Shown: positions 31,701-39,556, counted from the stretch's first letter. The stretch is DNA of 64,000 nt from Streptomyces lomondensis (GCF_014651035.1 NZ_BMWC01000013.1:1-64000), one strand, 5' to 3'. Numbers and translations are program-made. Notes: generated from the letters alone by a model not told the origin.

Positions 31701-32693
31701 GTGACACGACGAACCGACTGGGCGGAGTACGAGTACACCGCCTCCGGTGTCCCACGGGGGAGGGGCACCGGAGGCGACACGGGCTCAGCCGTGGACGGGG
31801 AGGACGGGCACGCACGGCACGAGCACGCCCTGTACGAGGGCGACTGGCCGCACTTGGACGAGGCGTACGTGGACGAGGCGTACGTGGACGAGGCGTACGG
31901 TGGCGACGAAGGGCCGCACGGGGGCGACGAAGGGCTGCACGGGGGCGGCCCGGAGACCGGCCGGGGCGCGGACCTCTCCGGCGTGGACGATCCCGGCGGC
32001 AGGGACTCGGGCGTCGGCCGACGGCGTGGCGACGGCGGGGCGCGGCGCGGGGACGGCTCACGTGACGGTGGGTCGCGTGGCGGCGGACCGCGCGGGGGAC
32101 GCGGGCGGCGCCGACGCGGCTTCGGTGAGGCGGCCGACGCCGAGGACGGAGGCGCCCTCTCCTCGTCGAGGGCCGAGCAGGGGGCGCCTCCAGGGGACCC
32201 GGTCGAGCAGGCTCGGGCGATCTGCCTGCGCCTGCTCACCGGGACCCCGCGGACCCGCAAGCAACTCGCCGACGCCCTGCGCAAACGGCAGATCCCGGAC
32301 GACGCCGCCGAGGAGGTGCTGTCACGGTTCGAAGAAGTCGGCCTCATCGACGACAGCGCCTTCGCGGACGCCTGGGTCGAGTCGCGCCACCACGGCCGGG
32401 GGCTGGCCCGGCGCGCGCTCGCCCGGGAACTGCGCACCAAAGGCGTGGACCCGACCCTCATCGACGAGGCCGTCTCCCAGCTCGACTCCGAGCAGGAGGA
32501 GGAGACGGCGCGTGAACTCGTCGCGCGCAAGCTCCGCTCCACCCGTGGGCTCGACCGCGACAAGCGACTCCGCCGTCTCGCGGGCATGCTCGCCCGCAAG
32601 GGCTACCCCGAGGGCATGGCCCTGCGCGTGGTCCGGCAGGCACTGGAGGAGGAGGGCGAGGACACGGACTTTCTGGCGGACGAGGGATTCTGA
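31701..32693 (+). CDS. recX: RecA regulatory protein RecX with long acidic/glycine-rich extension
   Basis: RecX curbs RecA filaments. The conserved part is the C-terminal ~170 residues (AICLRLLTGTPRTRKQLADA, GLIDDSAFADAWVESRHHGR, ARRALARELRTKGVDP, RGLDRDKRLRRLAGMLARKG). The first ~160 residues of the 330-residue protein are low-complexity, with tandem repeats of DEAYV and GDEGLHGG and a Gly/Arg-rich stretch. GTG 31701 lies 3 nt after the recA stop, and the two are co-transcribed. It is convergent with the rhodanese gene. Confidence 0.93.
   Translation: MTRRTDWAEYEYTASGVPRGRGTGGDTGSAVDGEDGHARHEHALYEGDWPHLDEAYVDEAYVDEAYGGDEGPHGGDEGLHGGGPETGRGADLSGVDDPGGRDSGVGRRRGDGGARRGDGSRDGGSRGGGPRGGRGRRRRGFGEAADAEDGGALSSSRAEQGAPPGDPVEQARAICLRLLTGTPRTRKQLADALRKRQIPDDAAEEVLSRFEEVGLIDDSAFADAWVESRHHGRGLARRALARELRTKGVDPTLIDEAVSQLDSEQEEETARELVARKLRSTRGLDRDKRLRRLAGMLARKGYPEGMALRVVRQALEEEGEDTDFLADEGF
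31857..31943 (+). repeat. Tandem short repeats in the 5' part of recX
   Basis: Three 15-bp units GACGAGGCGTACGTG (31857-31901, last one with two changes) code for DEAYV. Two 21-bp units follow (31902-31943), coding for GDEGPHG and GDEGLHG. Both unit lengths are multiples of three, so copy-number change keeps the frame. Confidence 0.9.
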
Positions 32694-32730
32694 GCCGGAA
32701 GCCGGCTGACCCACCGCACGGGCATCCGGC

Positions 32731-33147
32731 TCACTCCACCGGAAGCCCCGCCCTCTGCCAGGCCTGAAACCCCCCGACCAGATCCGTGGCCTGGTGCAGT
32801 CCCAGCTGGTGCAGGGACTGGACCGCGAGGCTGGAGGCGTACCCCTCGTTGCAGATCACGACGATGCGCAGGGCGTGGCTCGTGGCCTCGGGAAGGCGGT
32901 GGCTGCCCTGCGGGTCGAGGCGCCACTCCAGTTCGTTGCGCTCGACGACTGCGGCGCCGGGGATGAGGCCGTCCCGTTCGCGCAGGGCGGCGTAGCGGAT
33001 GTCCACCAGCAGCGCGTCGCCGGCCCGGCCGGCCTCGTACGCCTCGTGCGGCTCGATCCGCTGGTAGCCCGCGCGTACGCGCTCCAGCAACTCGTCGATG
33101 CCCACGGGAGGTTGGTCCTCACCGTTCGCAGGCCGGTGAGTGCTCAC
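32731..33147 (-). CDS. Rhodanese-like sulfurtransferase
   Basis: The 138-residue single-domain rhodanese has the active cysteine C99 in VVICNEGYASSLAV. The N-terminal part has LLVDIRYAALRERDGLIPGA, and the C-terminal DLVGGFQAWQRAGLPVE. It would move sulfane sulfur from a carrier to a thiophilic acceptor. GTG 33147 overlaps the cysteine dioxygenase stop by 4 nt (GTGA), with GGAGG 8 nt before it, so the pair is translationally coupled. Confidence 0.9.
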   Translation of the reverse strand: MSTHRPANGEDQPPVGIDELLERVRAGYQRIEPHEAYEAGRAGDALLVDIRYAALRERDGLIPGAAVVERNELEWRLDPQGSHRLPEATSHALRIVVICNEGYASSLAVQSLHQLGLHQATDLVGGFQAWQRAGLPVE

Positions 33148-33695
33148 TGCCAGTCCTCCGGTCGCTCCACCTGCTCCAGGCGCAGGATCGGCCCGCTGCG
33201 GCTGTAGCGGCGGATCTGCGGCAGGGGCGGGTAGTAGGCGTGGACGGAGATCGCGTGCCGGTCGGAGGACTCGTTGAGCACCTCGTGGACGTGGTGCCGG
33301 CCGAAGGCACGGCCCTGCCCGGCCGGCAGCCGCCGCTCCCGGTCGACACCGTCGGTGAGTTCCAGGGTCTTCCAGCCATCGGTGGGCAACCGCGCGGCGA
33401 GAGCGTTCTCCTTGAGCTCGCCCGACGCGGTCAGGAAGGCGCCGACGGAGTCGGCGTGGTCGTGCCAGCCGGTGCCCGTGCCGGGCGGCCAGCCGATCAG
33501 CCAGGCCTCGCTGCCGCCGGGGCCCTCCAGCCGCACCCAGGTGCGACCTTCCGGGTCGAGGGGCAGGGAGGCGATCAGCTCCCTGTCGGCGGCCGTACGC
33601 CGGACGAAGTCGAGGAGGTCGGCCTGCGTGGGAGCCGAAGCCGCGGACGAGACGGAGGAGGGGACAGAAGGCGATGCGGAAGGGGATACAGACAC
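33144..33695 (-). CDS. Cysteine dioxygenase
   Basis: The 183-residue cupin is a type I cysteine dioxygenase-like protein, which oxidises L-cysteine to cysteine sulfinate using non-haem iron. The first iron ligands are H78 and H80 in GWHDHADSVGAFL, and the second motif is GRHHVHEVLN with H134, H135 and H137. The N-terminus is Ser/Pro/Ala-rich. Start GTG 33695 has a weak ribosome site. It is the first main gene after a 15-codon cysteine-rich leader peptide, and its stop overlaps the rhodanese start. The context fits disposal of excess cysteine. A related thiol dioxygenase substrate cannot be excluded. Confidence 0.85.
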   Translation of the reverse strand: MSVSPSASPSVPSSVSSAASAPTQADLLDFVRRTAADRELIASLPLDPEGRTWVRLEGPGGSEAWLIGWPPGTGTGWHDHADSVGAFLTASGELKENALAARLPTDGWKTLELTDGVDRERRLPAGQGRAFGRHHVHEVLNESSDRHAISVHAYYPPLPQIRRYSRSGPILRLEQVERPEDWQ

Positions 33696-33792
33696 GGGTG
33701 CCGTCCTGAGGGTCCTGATGAGGGTTCGCGAGACGGCGCGTCAGCCGGTGGAGAGAGCGCGGCGCGCGCACAGGGGGAGGAAGGATGCGAGG

Positions 33793-33840
33793 TCAGCAGG
33801 ACGGACGACACACGCAGCCCGCATAGCGGACGAGGTCCAT
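33793..33840 (-). CDS. Cysteine-rich leader peptide upstream of cysteine dioxygenase
   Basis: The reading frame codes MDLVRYAGCVCRPSC and then stops (TGA 33795-33793). Cys codons are at positions 9, 11 and 15, the last directly before the stop. GGAGGG lies 5-6 nt before the ATG, a better ribosome site than that of the dioxygenase gene itself. It lies 97 nt upstream of the dioxygenase start and about 40 nt after the predicted promoter start. By analogy with Cys-codon leader peptides in mycobacteria, ribosome speed on these codons could report cysteinyl-tRNA levels. Function is inferred, not shown. Confidence 0.7.
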   Translation of the reverse strand: MDLVRYAGCVCRPSC

Positions 33841-33886
33841 ATGGACCCTCCGCCACAGGCGCACACAGGTGTCGGTCACGCACCGG

Positions 33887-33915
33887 AGTACACCATGACC
33901 GTCCGGGCCGGTCAA
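33887..33915 (-). promoter_or_regulatory. Promoter of the leader peptide-cysteine dioxygenase-rhodanese operon
   Basis: Minus strand: TTGACC (33915-33910), 17-bp spacer, TGTACT (33892-33887). The predicted start is near 33880, about 40 nt before the leader ATG. A perfect dyad adjoins the -35 box. Confidence 0.65.
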
Positions 33916-33951
33916 CTCACTGTCACCATGCGGACGCACTGTGACAGTGAG
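33916..33951. promoter_or_regulatory. Perfect dyad next to the cysteine dioxygenase promoter
   Basis: CTCACTGTCAC (33916-33926) and GTGACAGTGAG (33941-33951) are perfect 11-bp inverted arms separated by 14 bp. The right edge of the dyad touches the -35 box (minus strand). Its position suits an activator or repressor. It also lies 21 nt after the monooxygenase stop, so a terminator role is an alternative, but no T run follows. Confidence 0.6.
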
Positions 33952-33972
33952 CACGTCACCGGGGTGTCGGCG

Positions 33973-35580
33973 TCAGTGCGAGCCGGCCGAAGCACCGGCC
34001 CCTGCCTGCGCTTTCGCCGGTCCGCCGACGGTGGCCTCCGCCGCCGCGTACAGGTCCTCCGGGCGTACTCCGCTCAGGGCGGTGACGAGGTGCCCGTCGG
34101 GGCGGATCAGGAGCACCGTGTGCGCGGCCGCGCCCGGATAGCTCTCGGCGACCAGCAGTTCGGCGGGGTGCGGCAGTGCCGTGACGGCCGCGGCGAGCCG
34201 GGGCATGATGCCCGCCCTGGCCCAGTGCTTGCGTTCCCACACGCCCGTGCCCGGCGCGATCAGCACCACGAGCAGGGCGCCGCGGCCGAGCCGGTCCCGC
34301 AGCCGTACGAAGGTGCCGTCCTCCGCGGTGACCCGGACATCGGTGACCGGTGCTCCGGGCGGTGTGTAGACCGGGGTCTCCCCTTCGAGGTGCGGGGGCG
34401 CGAGTGGCGAGTCGGCGTACGCCCCCGGCGCACCGAGCTGGCCGTGCCCCAAGTGGCCGTCCGTGAGGAGGCCGTCGTGGCCCCGGGCCGAGCCGGGGAC
34501 GTAGGAGCGCAGGCCTCCGCCTCCGCGCAGCAGCGGCAGGACCTGGTCGGCGGCGCGCAGCCGGGCGGCGACGACCGCCCGGCGCTCGGTCTGGTAGCTG
34601 TCGAGCAGCGCCTCGTGCGGTCCGTGGTGCCAGGCCACGGCCAGCTTCCAGGCGAGGTTGTCCGCGTCCCGCAGGCCCTCGTCCAGCCCGTGCGTGCCCA
34701 GCGCCCCGAGCAGGTGGGCCGCGTCCCCGGCGAGGAAGACGCGGTCGGCGCGCCAGCGGCGGGCCAGACGGTGGTGGACCGTGTGGACTCCCGTGTCCAG
34801 CAGGTCGTACGGCGGGGTCGAGCCGCCCGCCCAGCCGGCCAGGGTCTCCCGGATGCGGGTCAGCAGCAGCTCGGGGGTGACCAGGTCCTTGCCGGGCGGC
34901 AGGAGCCAGTCGATGCGCCAGACGCCGTCCGGCAGGGGGCGTGCGGTGACCTCGCCGGCCGAGGGGCCCGACATGCGCCACGGCGGCACGCGGTGCAGCA
35001 ACGCCTCGTCCTGCCAGGGCAGTTCCGTGCGCAGCGCGGCGACGGCGTGACGTTCCACCGCCGTACGGCCCGGGAAGCGGATGTCCTGGAGCTTGCGCAC
35101 GGTCGAGCGGGGGCCGTCGCAGCCGACCAGGTAACTGCCGCGCCACCAGGTGCCCTTGGGGCCGCGGGTGTGGGCCGTGACACCGGAGGACTCCTGTTCG
35201 ATGCCGTCGAGCCGGCTCTCCACCGCGACCTTGACGAGCCGTTCGTCCGCGAGGGCGGCGCGCAGGGCGCCGGTCAGGACGTGCTGGGCGATGTGCAGCG
35301 GGGCGGGGTCGGTGCCGTCGAAGACGATCTCGCGCATCACCTGCTTGCGCCGCATCGACCGCCATCCGGCCCAGTGGGAGCCGAGCCGGGCCAGGGGGAT
35401 GCCGGTCAGCCGTTCGATGAGCGCGGCGGTGTCCTCGCGCAGGACGACGGTGCGTGCCGCACGGGTCTCGTCCTTGCCCGGCCCCTCGTCGAGAACGACG
35501 CAGGGCACCTCCTGCCGCGCCAGCGCCAGGGCGAGCGTGAGCCCGACGGGCCCCGCTCCGACGATGATCACCGGGTCCAC
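33973..35580 (-). CDS. FAD-dependent aromatic-type monooxygenase
   Basis: The 535-residue class A flavoprotein has the FAD motif VIIVGAGPVGLTLALALARQ at the extreme N-terminus, YLVGCDGPRSTVRKLQD mid-protein and RVFLAGDAAHLLGALGTHGL (~290). The C-terminal thioredoxin-like domain (~390-520) is typical of phenol hydroxylase-like members such as PgaE/MhpA. The substrate is unknown. I chose GTG 35580 (AGGGGGC 8 nt before it) rather than upstream starts, because a consensus promoter at 35665-35693 would otherwise lie inside the gene. It may be in the same regulatory neighbourhood as the sulfur genes but has its own promoter. Confidence 0.85.
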   Translation of the reverse strand: MDPVIIVGAGPVGLTLALALARQEVPCVVLDEGPGKDETRAARTVVLREDTAALIERLTGIPLARLGSHWAGWRSMRRKQVMREIVFDGTDPAPLHIAQHVLTGALRAALADERLVKVAVESRLDGIEQESSGVTAHTRGPKGTWWRGSYLVGCDGPRSTVRKLQDIRFPGRTAVERHAVAALRTELPWQDEALLHRVPPWRMSGPSAGEVTARPLPDGVWRIDWLLPPGKDLVTPELLLTRIRETLAGWAGGSTPPYDLLDTGVHTVHHRLARRWRADRVFLAGDAAHLLGALGTHGLDEGLRDADNLAWKLAVAWHHGPHEALLDSYQTERRAVVAARLRAADQVLPLLRGGGGLRSYVPGSARGHDGLLTDGHLGHGQLGAPGAYADSPLAPPHLEGETPVYTPPGAPVTDVRVTAEDGTFVRLRDRLGRGALLVVLIAPGTGVWERKHWARAGIMPRLAAAVTALPHPAELLVAESYPGAAAHTVLLIRPDGHLVTALSGVRPEDLYAAAEATVGGPAKAQAGAGASAGSH

Positions 35581-35664
35581 GGCGCGGCGCCCCCTGCCCG
35601 CGGTGATGTCCTGAGAGACGTAGGTGAACAGGAAGTTGGAGCAGGGTGCACGATCACAGAACGT

Positions 35665-35693
35665 ATGCAACCCATTGCCGGTGCTTGCGTCAA
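35665..35693 (-). promoter_or_regulatory. Promoter of the monooxygenase gene
   Basis: Minus strand: TTGACG (35693-35688), 17-bp spacer, TTGCAT (35670-35665). The predicted transcription start is near 35658, about 78 nt before GTG 35580. This decides the choice of start codon. Confidence 0.65.
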
Positions 35694-35805
35694 GTGACCG
35701 GCGGTCGGTGGCGATCATGCCGCCGCCCCAAGGGTAGCCGGGCGACACGTCCGTCACTTGATGGGGTGTCGGGTCGGCCCGAGCCGGATGGTTCGGGCTC
35801 GGCAC

Positions 35806-35841
35806 GTCTGTGGCCCGCCGGGTTCCCGGCGGGCCACAGAC
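35806..35841. terminator. Hairpin at the end of the gluABCD operon
   Basis: GTCTGTGGCCCGCCGGG (35806-35822) and its exact complement (35825-35841) form a 17-bp perfect stem. It lies 18 nt beyond the gluD stop. There is no T run, as is common for Streptomyces terminators. A weaker CCGAGCC/GGCTCGG hairpin follows further on. Confidence 0.7.
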
Positions 35842-35859
35842 GTAGCGGTTGTCGAGCGG

Positions 35860-36768
35860 TCAGATCCTGCCCTCGGCTCCCGTGCCGTAGGTGTCGCCCA
35901 CCTCAGCCGCGTTCACATCGTCGACCTTGTCGGCGCCCAGAACGGCTCCCGTGCTCCGCTTGCTCCGGCGCAGCCTGCCCTCCAGCCAGGAGGCGAAGGA
36001 CGTGAGGATGAAGTTCAGCACGATGAAGATGACCGCCACCACGATGAAGCTGGGGATGACGTTCGCGTAGTTGGCCGCGAGGGTGCTCCGCGTGTTGAGG
36101 AGCTCGGTGAAGCCGAGCATCACGCCGCCCAGCGCGGTGTCCTTCACGATGACGACCAGCTGGCTGACGATGGCCGGCAGCATGGCGGTGACGGCCTGCG
36201 GCAGCAGGATGCTGGTCATCGTCTGGCTCTTGCGCAGGCCGATCGCCATCGCCGCCTCCGACTGCCCCTTGGGCAGGGAGAGGATGCCCGCGCGGACGAC
36301 CTCGGCGAGGACGGACGCGTTGTAGAGCACCAGACCGGTGACGACCGCGTACAGGGGCCGCTCATCGCTGGGGATGCCCGTGGAGCGTACGTAGAACTCG
36401 TTGGCGAACAGCATCAGCAGCAGCACCGGGATGGCCCGGAAGAACTCGACCACCGCGCCGGCCGGGATGCGCACCCAGCGGTGGTCGGACAGGCGCAAGA
36501 TACCGAGGACGGCGCCCAGCGGGAGAGCGATGACCATGGCGAGCGCCGCGGCCTTCAGCGTGTCGGCCAGGCCCGGCAACAGATAGGTCGTCCACGCCTC
36601 GGACGTGGTGAACGGCTTCCACAGGGACCACTGCAGCTGGTTCTTGTCGTCCAGCGTCTGCCAGACCCACCACAGGAGCAGGGCGAGCAGGACGAAGAAG
36701 ATCACCGAGAACAGCAGGTTGCGCCGCTTGGCCTTCGGGCCGGGGGCGTCGTAGAGAACGGACGTCAT
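35860..36768 (-). CDS. gluD: Glutamate ABC transporter permease GluD
   Basis: The 302-residue permease has about six membrane segments and the EAA loop around ILSLPKGQSEAAMAIGLRKS (~170). It belongs to the HisMQ family of polar amino acid permeases. The start ATG overlaps the gluC stop by 4 nt. The C-terminus carries a long charged tail. It works with GluC as the channel of the glutamate uptake system. Confidence 0.9.
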   Translation of the reverse strand: MTSVLYDAPGPKAKRRNLLFSVIFFVLLALLLWWVWQTLDDKNQLQWSLWKPFTTSEAWTTYLLPGLADTLKAAALAMVIALPLGAVLGILRLSDHRWVRIPAGAVVEFFRAIPVLLLMLFANEFYVRSTGIPSDERPLYAVVTGLVLYNASVLAEVVRAGILSLPKGQSEAAMAIGLRKSQTMTSILLPQAVTAMLPAIVSQLVVIVKDTALGGVMLGFTELLNTRSTLAANYANVIPSFIVVAVIFIVLNFILTSFASWLEGRLRRSKRSTGAVLGADKVDDVNAAEVGDTYGTGAEGRI

Positions 36769-37442
36769 CGCTTCACCGCCAGTCGCTTGCTCAGCCAGCC
36801 GAGGATCAGGCCGGTGGGCAGAGTCAGTACCACGAACCCGAAGGCGAAGATCGCGCCGATGAGCAGCGTCTGTGCCTCGTTCTCGATCATTTCCTTCATC
36901 AGGAGGGCGGCCTCCGCCACGCCGATCGCGGCCGCCACGGTGGTGTTCTTGGTCAACGCGATGAGCACGTTGGCCAGCGGTCCGATGACGGAGCGGAACG
37001 CCTGCGGCAGTACCACGAGCCTCAGTACCTGGCTGAAGCTGAGCCCGATGGCCCGTGCCGCCTCAGCCTGCCCGACGGGCACCGTGTTGATGCCGGAGCG
37101 GATGGCCTCGCAGACGAAGGCAGCCGTGTAGGCAACGAGACCGAGGAGAGCCAGTCGGAAGTTCTTGACTGCGAAATCCTCGGACGCGCCCATCGTCATG
37201 CCGAAGATGTCGGCGAGGCCGAGCGACGTGAAGACGATGATGACGGTCAGCGGGATGTTCCGGACGATGTTCACGTAGGCAGTGCCGAAACCGCGCATCA
37301 GCGGGACGGGGCTGACCCGCATGGCCGCAAGGAAGGTGCCCCAGATCAGGGAACCGATGGCCGACAAGACGGTGAGCTGAATGGTGACCCAGAAAGCGCC
37401 CAGCACGGACGGGTCGTCATATTTTGAAAGAAAGTCGAACAC
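36765..37442 (-). CDS. gluC: Glutamate ABC transporter permease GluC
   Basis: The 225-residue HisMQ-type permease begins FDFLSKYDDPSVLGAFWVTI and has the EAA loop NTVPVGQAEAARAIGLSFSQ. It has five or so membrane segments and ends basic (SKRLAVKR). Start GTG 37442. It is separated from gluB by 128 nt that include a stable hairpin. Confidence 0.9.
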   Translation of the reverse strand: MFDFLSKYDDPSVLGAFWVTIQLTVLSAIGSLIWGTFLAAMRVSPVPLMRGFGTAYVNIVRNIPLTVIIVFTSLGLADIFGMTMGASEDFAVKNFRLALLGLVAYTAAFVCEAIRSGINTVPVGQAEAARAIGLSFSQVLRLVVLPQAFRSVIGPLANVLIALTKNTTVAAAIGVAEAALLMKEMIENEAQTLLIGAIFAFGFVVLTLPTGLILGWLSKRLAVKR

Positions 37443-37523
37443 GATCTCCCGCGCTTCCGGGTGGGTGGCGTAGGTGGCGGACGTGGCGCGCCGCCGTCAG
37501 AGACGTGATGGCGACGCGCCTGC

Positions 37524-37550
37524 GGATCCCCGCAGCGACTGCGGGGATCC
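37524..37550. repeat. Perfect inverted repeat between gluB and gluC
   Basis: GGATCCCCGCAG and its complement flank CGA (12-bp arms, 37524-37550). It lies 20 nt after the gluB stop on the minus strand. Such hairpins often reduce transcription of, or stabilise mRNA ahead of, permease genes, so binding protein can be made in excess. No T run follows. Confidence 0.75.
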
Positions 37551-37570
37551 TGCGTCGGCGGAGTTCCGCG

Positions 37571-38416
37571 TTACTGGACGATCTGGCCGATCTTCGGGGC
37601 GGGCTCGTTCTTGTAGTTCGCCGGGCCGAAGTTCTCCTTGACGGCCTTCTCCCAGGAACCGTCGCTGACCATCTTCTCGAGGGCGGCGTTGATCTTGTCG
37701 AGGGTCGCCTTGTCGCCCTTCTTGACACCGATGCCGTAGTTCTCGTTGCTCAGCTTCAGGCCGGCCAGCTTGAACTGACCCTTGTACTGCTCCTGCGCGG
37801 CGTAACCCGCGAGGATCGAGTCGTCGGTCGTCAGCGCGTCCACGCCACCGCTCTGCAGAGCGGCGAGGCACTCCGAGTAGCCACCGCGCTGGTCCAGCTG
37901 GGCCTTCGGCGCGAAGTCGTCCTTGACGTTCTGCGCCGAGGTCGAGCCGGCGACCGAGCACAGCTTCTTCTCGTTGAGGTCCGTGGCCTTGGTGATGTCC
38001 GAGTCCTTCTTCACCAGCAGGTCCTGGTGGGCCAGCAGGTAAGGACCGGCGAAGTCGACCTTCTGCTTGCGCTCGTCGGTGATCGAGTACGTGGCCGCGA
38101 TCATCTTCACGTCACCGCGGGACAGCGCGTTCTCGCGGTCCGCGCTCTTGGTCTCGACCCACTCGATCTGGTTGGGCTCGTAGCCCAGTTCCTTGGCAAC
38201 GTACGTCGCCACGTCCACGTCGAAGCCGGAGAAGGAACCGTCGGGCTCCTTCAGGCCCAGACCGGGCTGGTCGTACTTGATACCGATCTTGATCTTGTCG
38301 CCGCCGCCGGAGCCGGAGCCGTTGGAGTCACCGCCGTTGTCGCCACCACAGGCGGTGGCGGTCAGAGCGAGGACGAGAGCGGTGGCGGCCGCGGCGGAGA
38401 CCTTGCGGAGCTTCAT
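37571..38416 (-). CDS. gluB: Glutamate-binding lipoprotein GluB
   Basis: The 281-residue extracellular binding protein has a lipoprotein signal peptide with lipobox LTATAC (Cys ~22) and a Gly/Ser/Asp-rich linker. It then has type II periplasmic-binding sequence (KIGIKYDQPGLGLKEPDGSF, GFDVDVATYVAKELG, GDVKMIAATYSITDERKQKV). It would capture glutamate or a close relative and hand it to GluCD. Start ATG 38416 has AAAGGA 8 nt before it; ATG 38425 lacks room for a ribosome site. Confidence 0.92.
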   Translation of the reverse strand: MKLRKVSAAAATALVLALTATACGGDNGGDSNGSGSGGGDKIKIGIKYDQPGLGLKEPDGSFSGFDVDVATYVAKELGYEPNQIEWVETKSADRENALSRGDVKMIAATYSITDERKQKVDFAGPYLLAHQDLLVKKDSDITKATDLNEKKLCSVAGSTSAQNVKDDFAPKAQLDQRGGYSECLAALQSGGVDALTTDDSILAGYAAQEQYKGQFKLAGLKLSNENYGIGVKKGDKATLDKINAALEKMVSDGSWEKAVKENFGPANYKNEPAPKIGQIVQ

Positions 38417-38490
38417 GGTGAACATCCTTTGCCGTGAAGAGAAAACCGTCGTTGCGGGTGACGCGGATCGTCGCGGGCGCGACGCGCGCC

Positions 38491-39267
38491 TCAGTGATGC
38501 AGGATCTTCGAAAGGAAGTCCTTGGCACGGTCGCTGCGCGGATTGCTGAAGAACTGGTCGGGCGCAGCCTCCTCGACGATTCGGCCGTCTGCCATGAACA
38601 CCACGCGGTTTGCGGCCGATCGTGCGAAACCCATCTCATGGGTGACGACGATCATCGTCATGCCGTCGCGGGCGAGCTGCTGCATGACCTCCAGCACCTC
38701 GTTGATCATCTCGGGGTCGAGCGCGGAGGTGGGCTCGTCGAAGAGCATCACCTTCGGCTCCATGGCCAGCGCCCGCGCGATCGCCACGCGCTGCTGCTGG
38801 CCGCCGGAGAGCTGTGCCGGGTACTTCTCGGCCTGCGCGCCCACGCCCACCCGGTCGAGCAGGGCCCGGGCCCGCTCCTCGGCCGCCTTCTTGTCCTTCT
38901 TGCGGACCTTGATCTGGCCGAGCATCACGTTCTCGAGCACGGTCTTGTGCGCGAAGAGGTTGAAGGACTGGAAGACCATCCCGACGTCGGCCCGCAGCCG
39001 GGCCAGCTCCTTGCCCTCGGCGGGCAGCGGCTTGCCGTCGATCGTGATCGAGCCGGAGTCGGTCGTCTCCAGGCGGTTGATGGTGCGGCACAGGGTGGAC
39101 TTGCCGGACCCGGAGGGTCCGATGACCACGACGACTTCACCGCGGGCGATCGTCAGGTCGATGTCCTGGAGTACGTGCAACGCGCCGAAGTGCTTGTTGA
39201 CGCTCTTCAGGACGACCAGTTCGCCGGTCGCGGCCACATCTTCCTTGGCCACCGATACTTCGGTCAT
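38491..39267 (-). CDS. gluA: Glutamate ABC transporter ATP-binding protein GluA
   Basis: The 258-residue ATPase has Walker A GPSGSGKSTLCRTINRLE, Q-loop VFQSFNLFAH, signature LSGGQQQRVAIARAL, Walker B VMLFDEPTSALDPE and the switch histidine in VTHEMGFAR. It closely follows polar amino acid ATPases. It is first in the operon, with a promoter at 39302-39331. A short 74-nt gap separates it from gluB. Confidence 0.94.
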   Translation of the reverse strand: MTEVSVAKEDVAATGELVVLKSVNKHFGALHVLQDIDLTIARGEVVVVIGPSGSGKSTLCRTINRLETTDSGSITIDGKPLPAEGKELARLRADVGMVFQSFNLFAHKTVLENVMLGQIKVRKKDKKAAEERARALLDRVGVGAQAEKYPAQLSGGQQQRVAIARALAMEPKVMLFDEPTSALDPEMINEVLEVMQQLARDGMTMIVVTHEMGFARSAANRVVFMADGRIVEEAAPDQFFSNPRSDRAKDFLSKILHH

Positions 39268-39301
39268 CGCTCTCAGGCTCCGTCCTCCTCGGTTTCGGAG
39301 G

Positions 39302-39331
39302 ACAGTAGTAACCCTCTACGACCTGCGTCAT
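39302..39331 (-). promoter_or_regulatory. Promoter of gluABCD
   Basis: Minus strand: ATGACG (39331-39326), 18-bp spacer, TACTGT (39307-39302), about 35 nt before the gluA start. A GTCCTCC/GGAGGAC hairpin overlaps the start region (39282-39303). The remainder of the 289-bp gap to 39557 shows a run GCACGCGCGCGTGCACGCG (about 39488-39506) and no gene. Confidence 0.6.
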
Positions 39332-39556
39332 TACATCTGAGGGGAATCTGAGCATCACGATCCGATAGCAATCGGACACGTGTCGTAGCACTTGTGAGCA
39401 GTGCTCATATCGGCCGGGTAACGGAAGGGCTCCGCAACCGGAACCCTCTTGACGCCGTCCTCATCCATCAGCGTGACTGCACAAGGTGCACGCGCGCGTG
39501 CACGCGTTTTTTGTACACAACCAGATCGTACGGCCAGTGAACCGAAGGGGGCCCGG

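Noticed and set aside
35581..35718. Longer N-terminus for the FAD monooxygenase (ATG 35718)
   Set aside because: A TTGACG-N17-TTGCAT promoter lies inside this stretch, and GTG 35580 has a good ribosome site just before the FAD motif.
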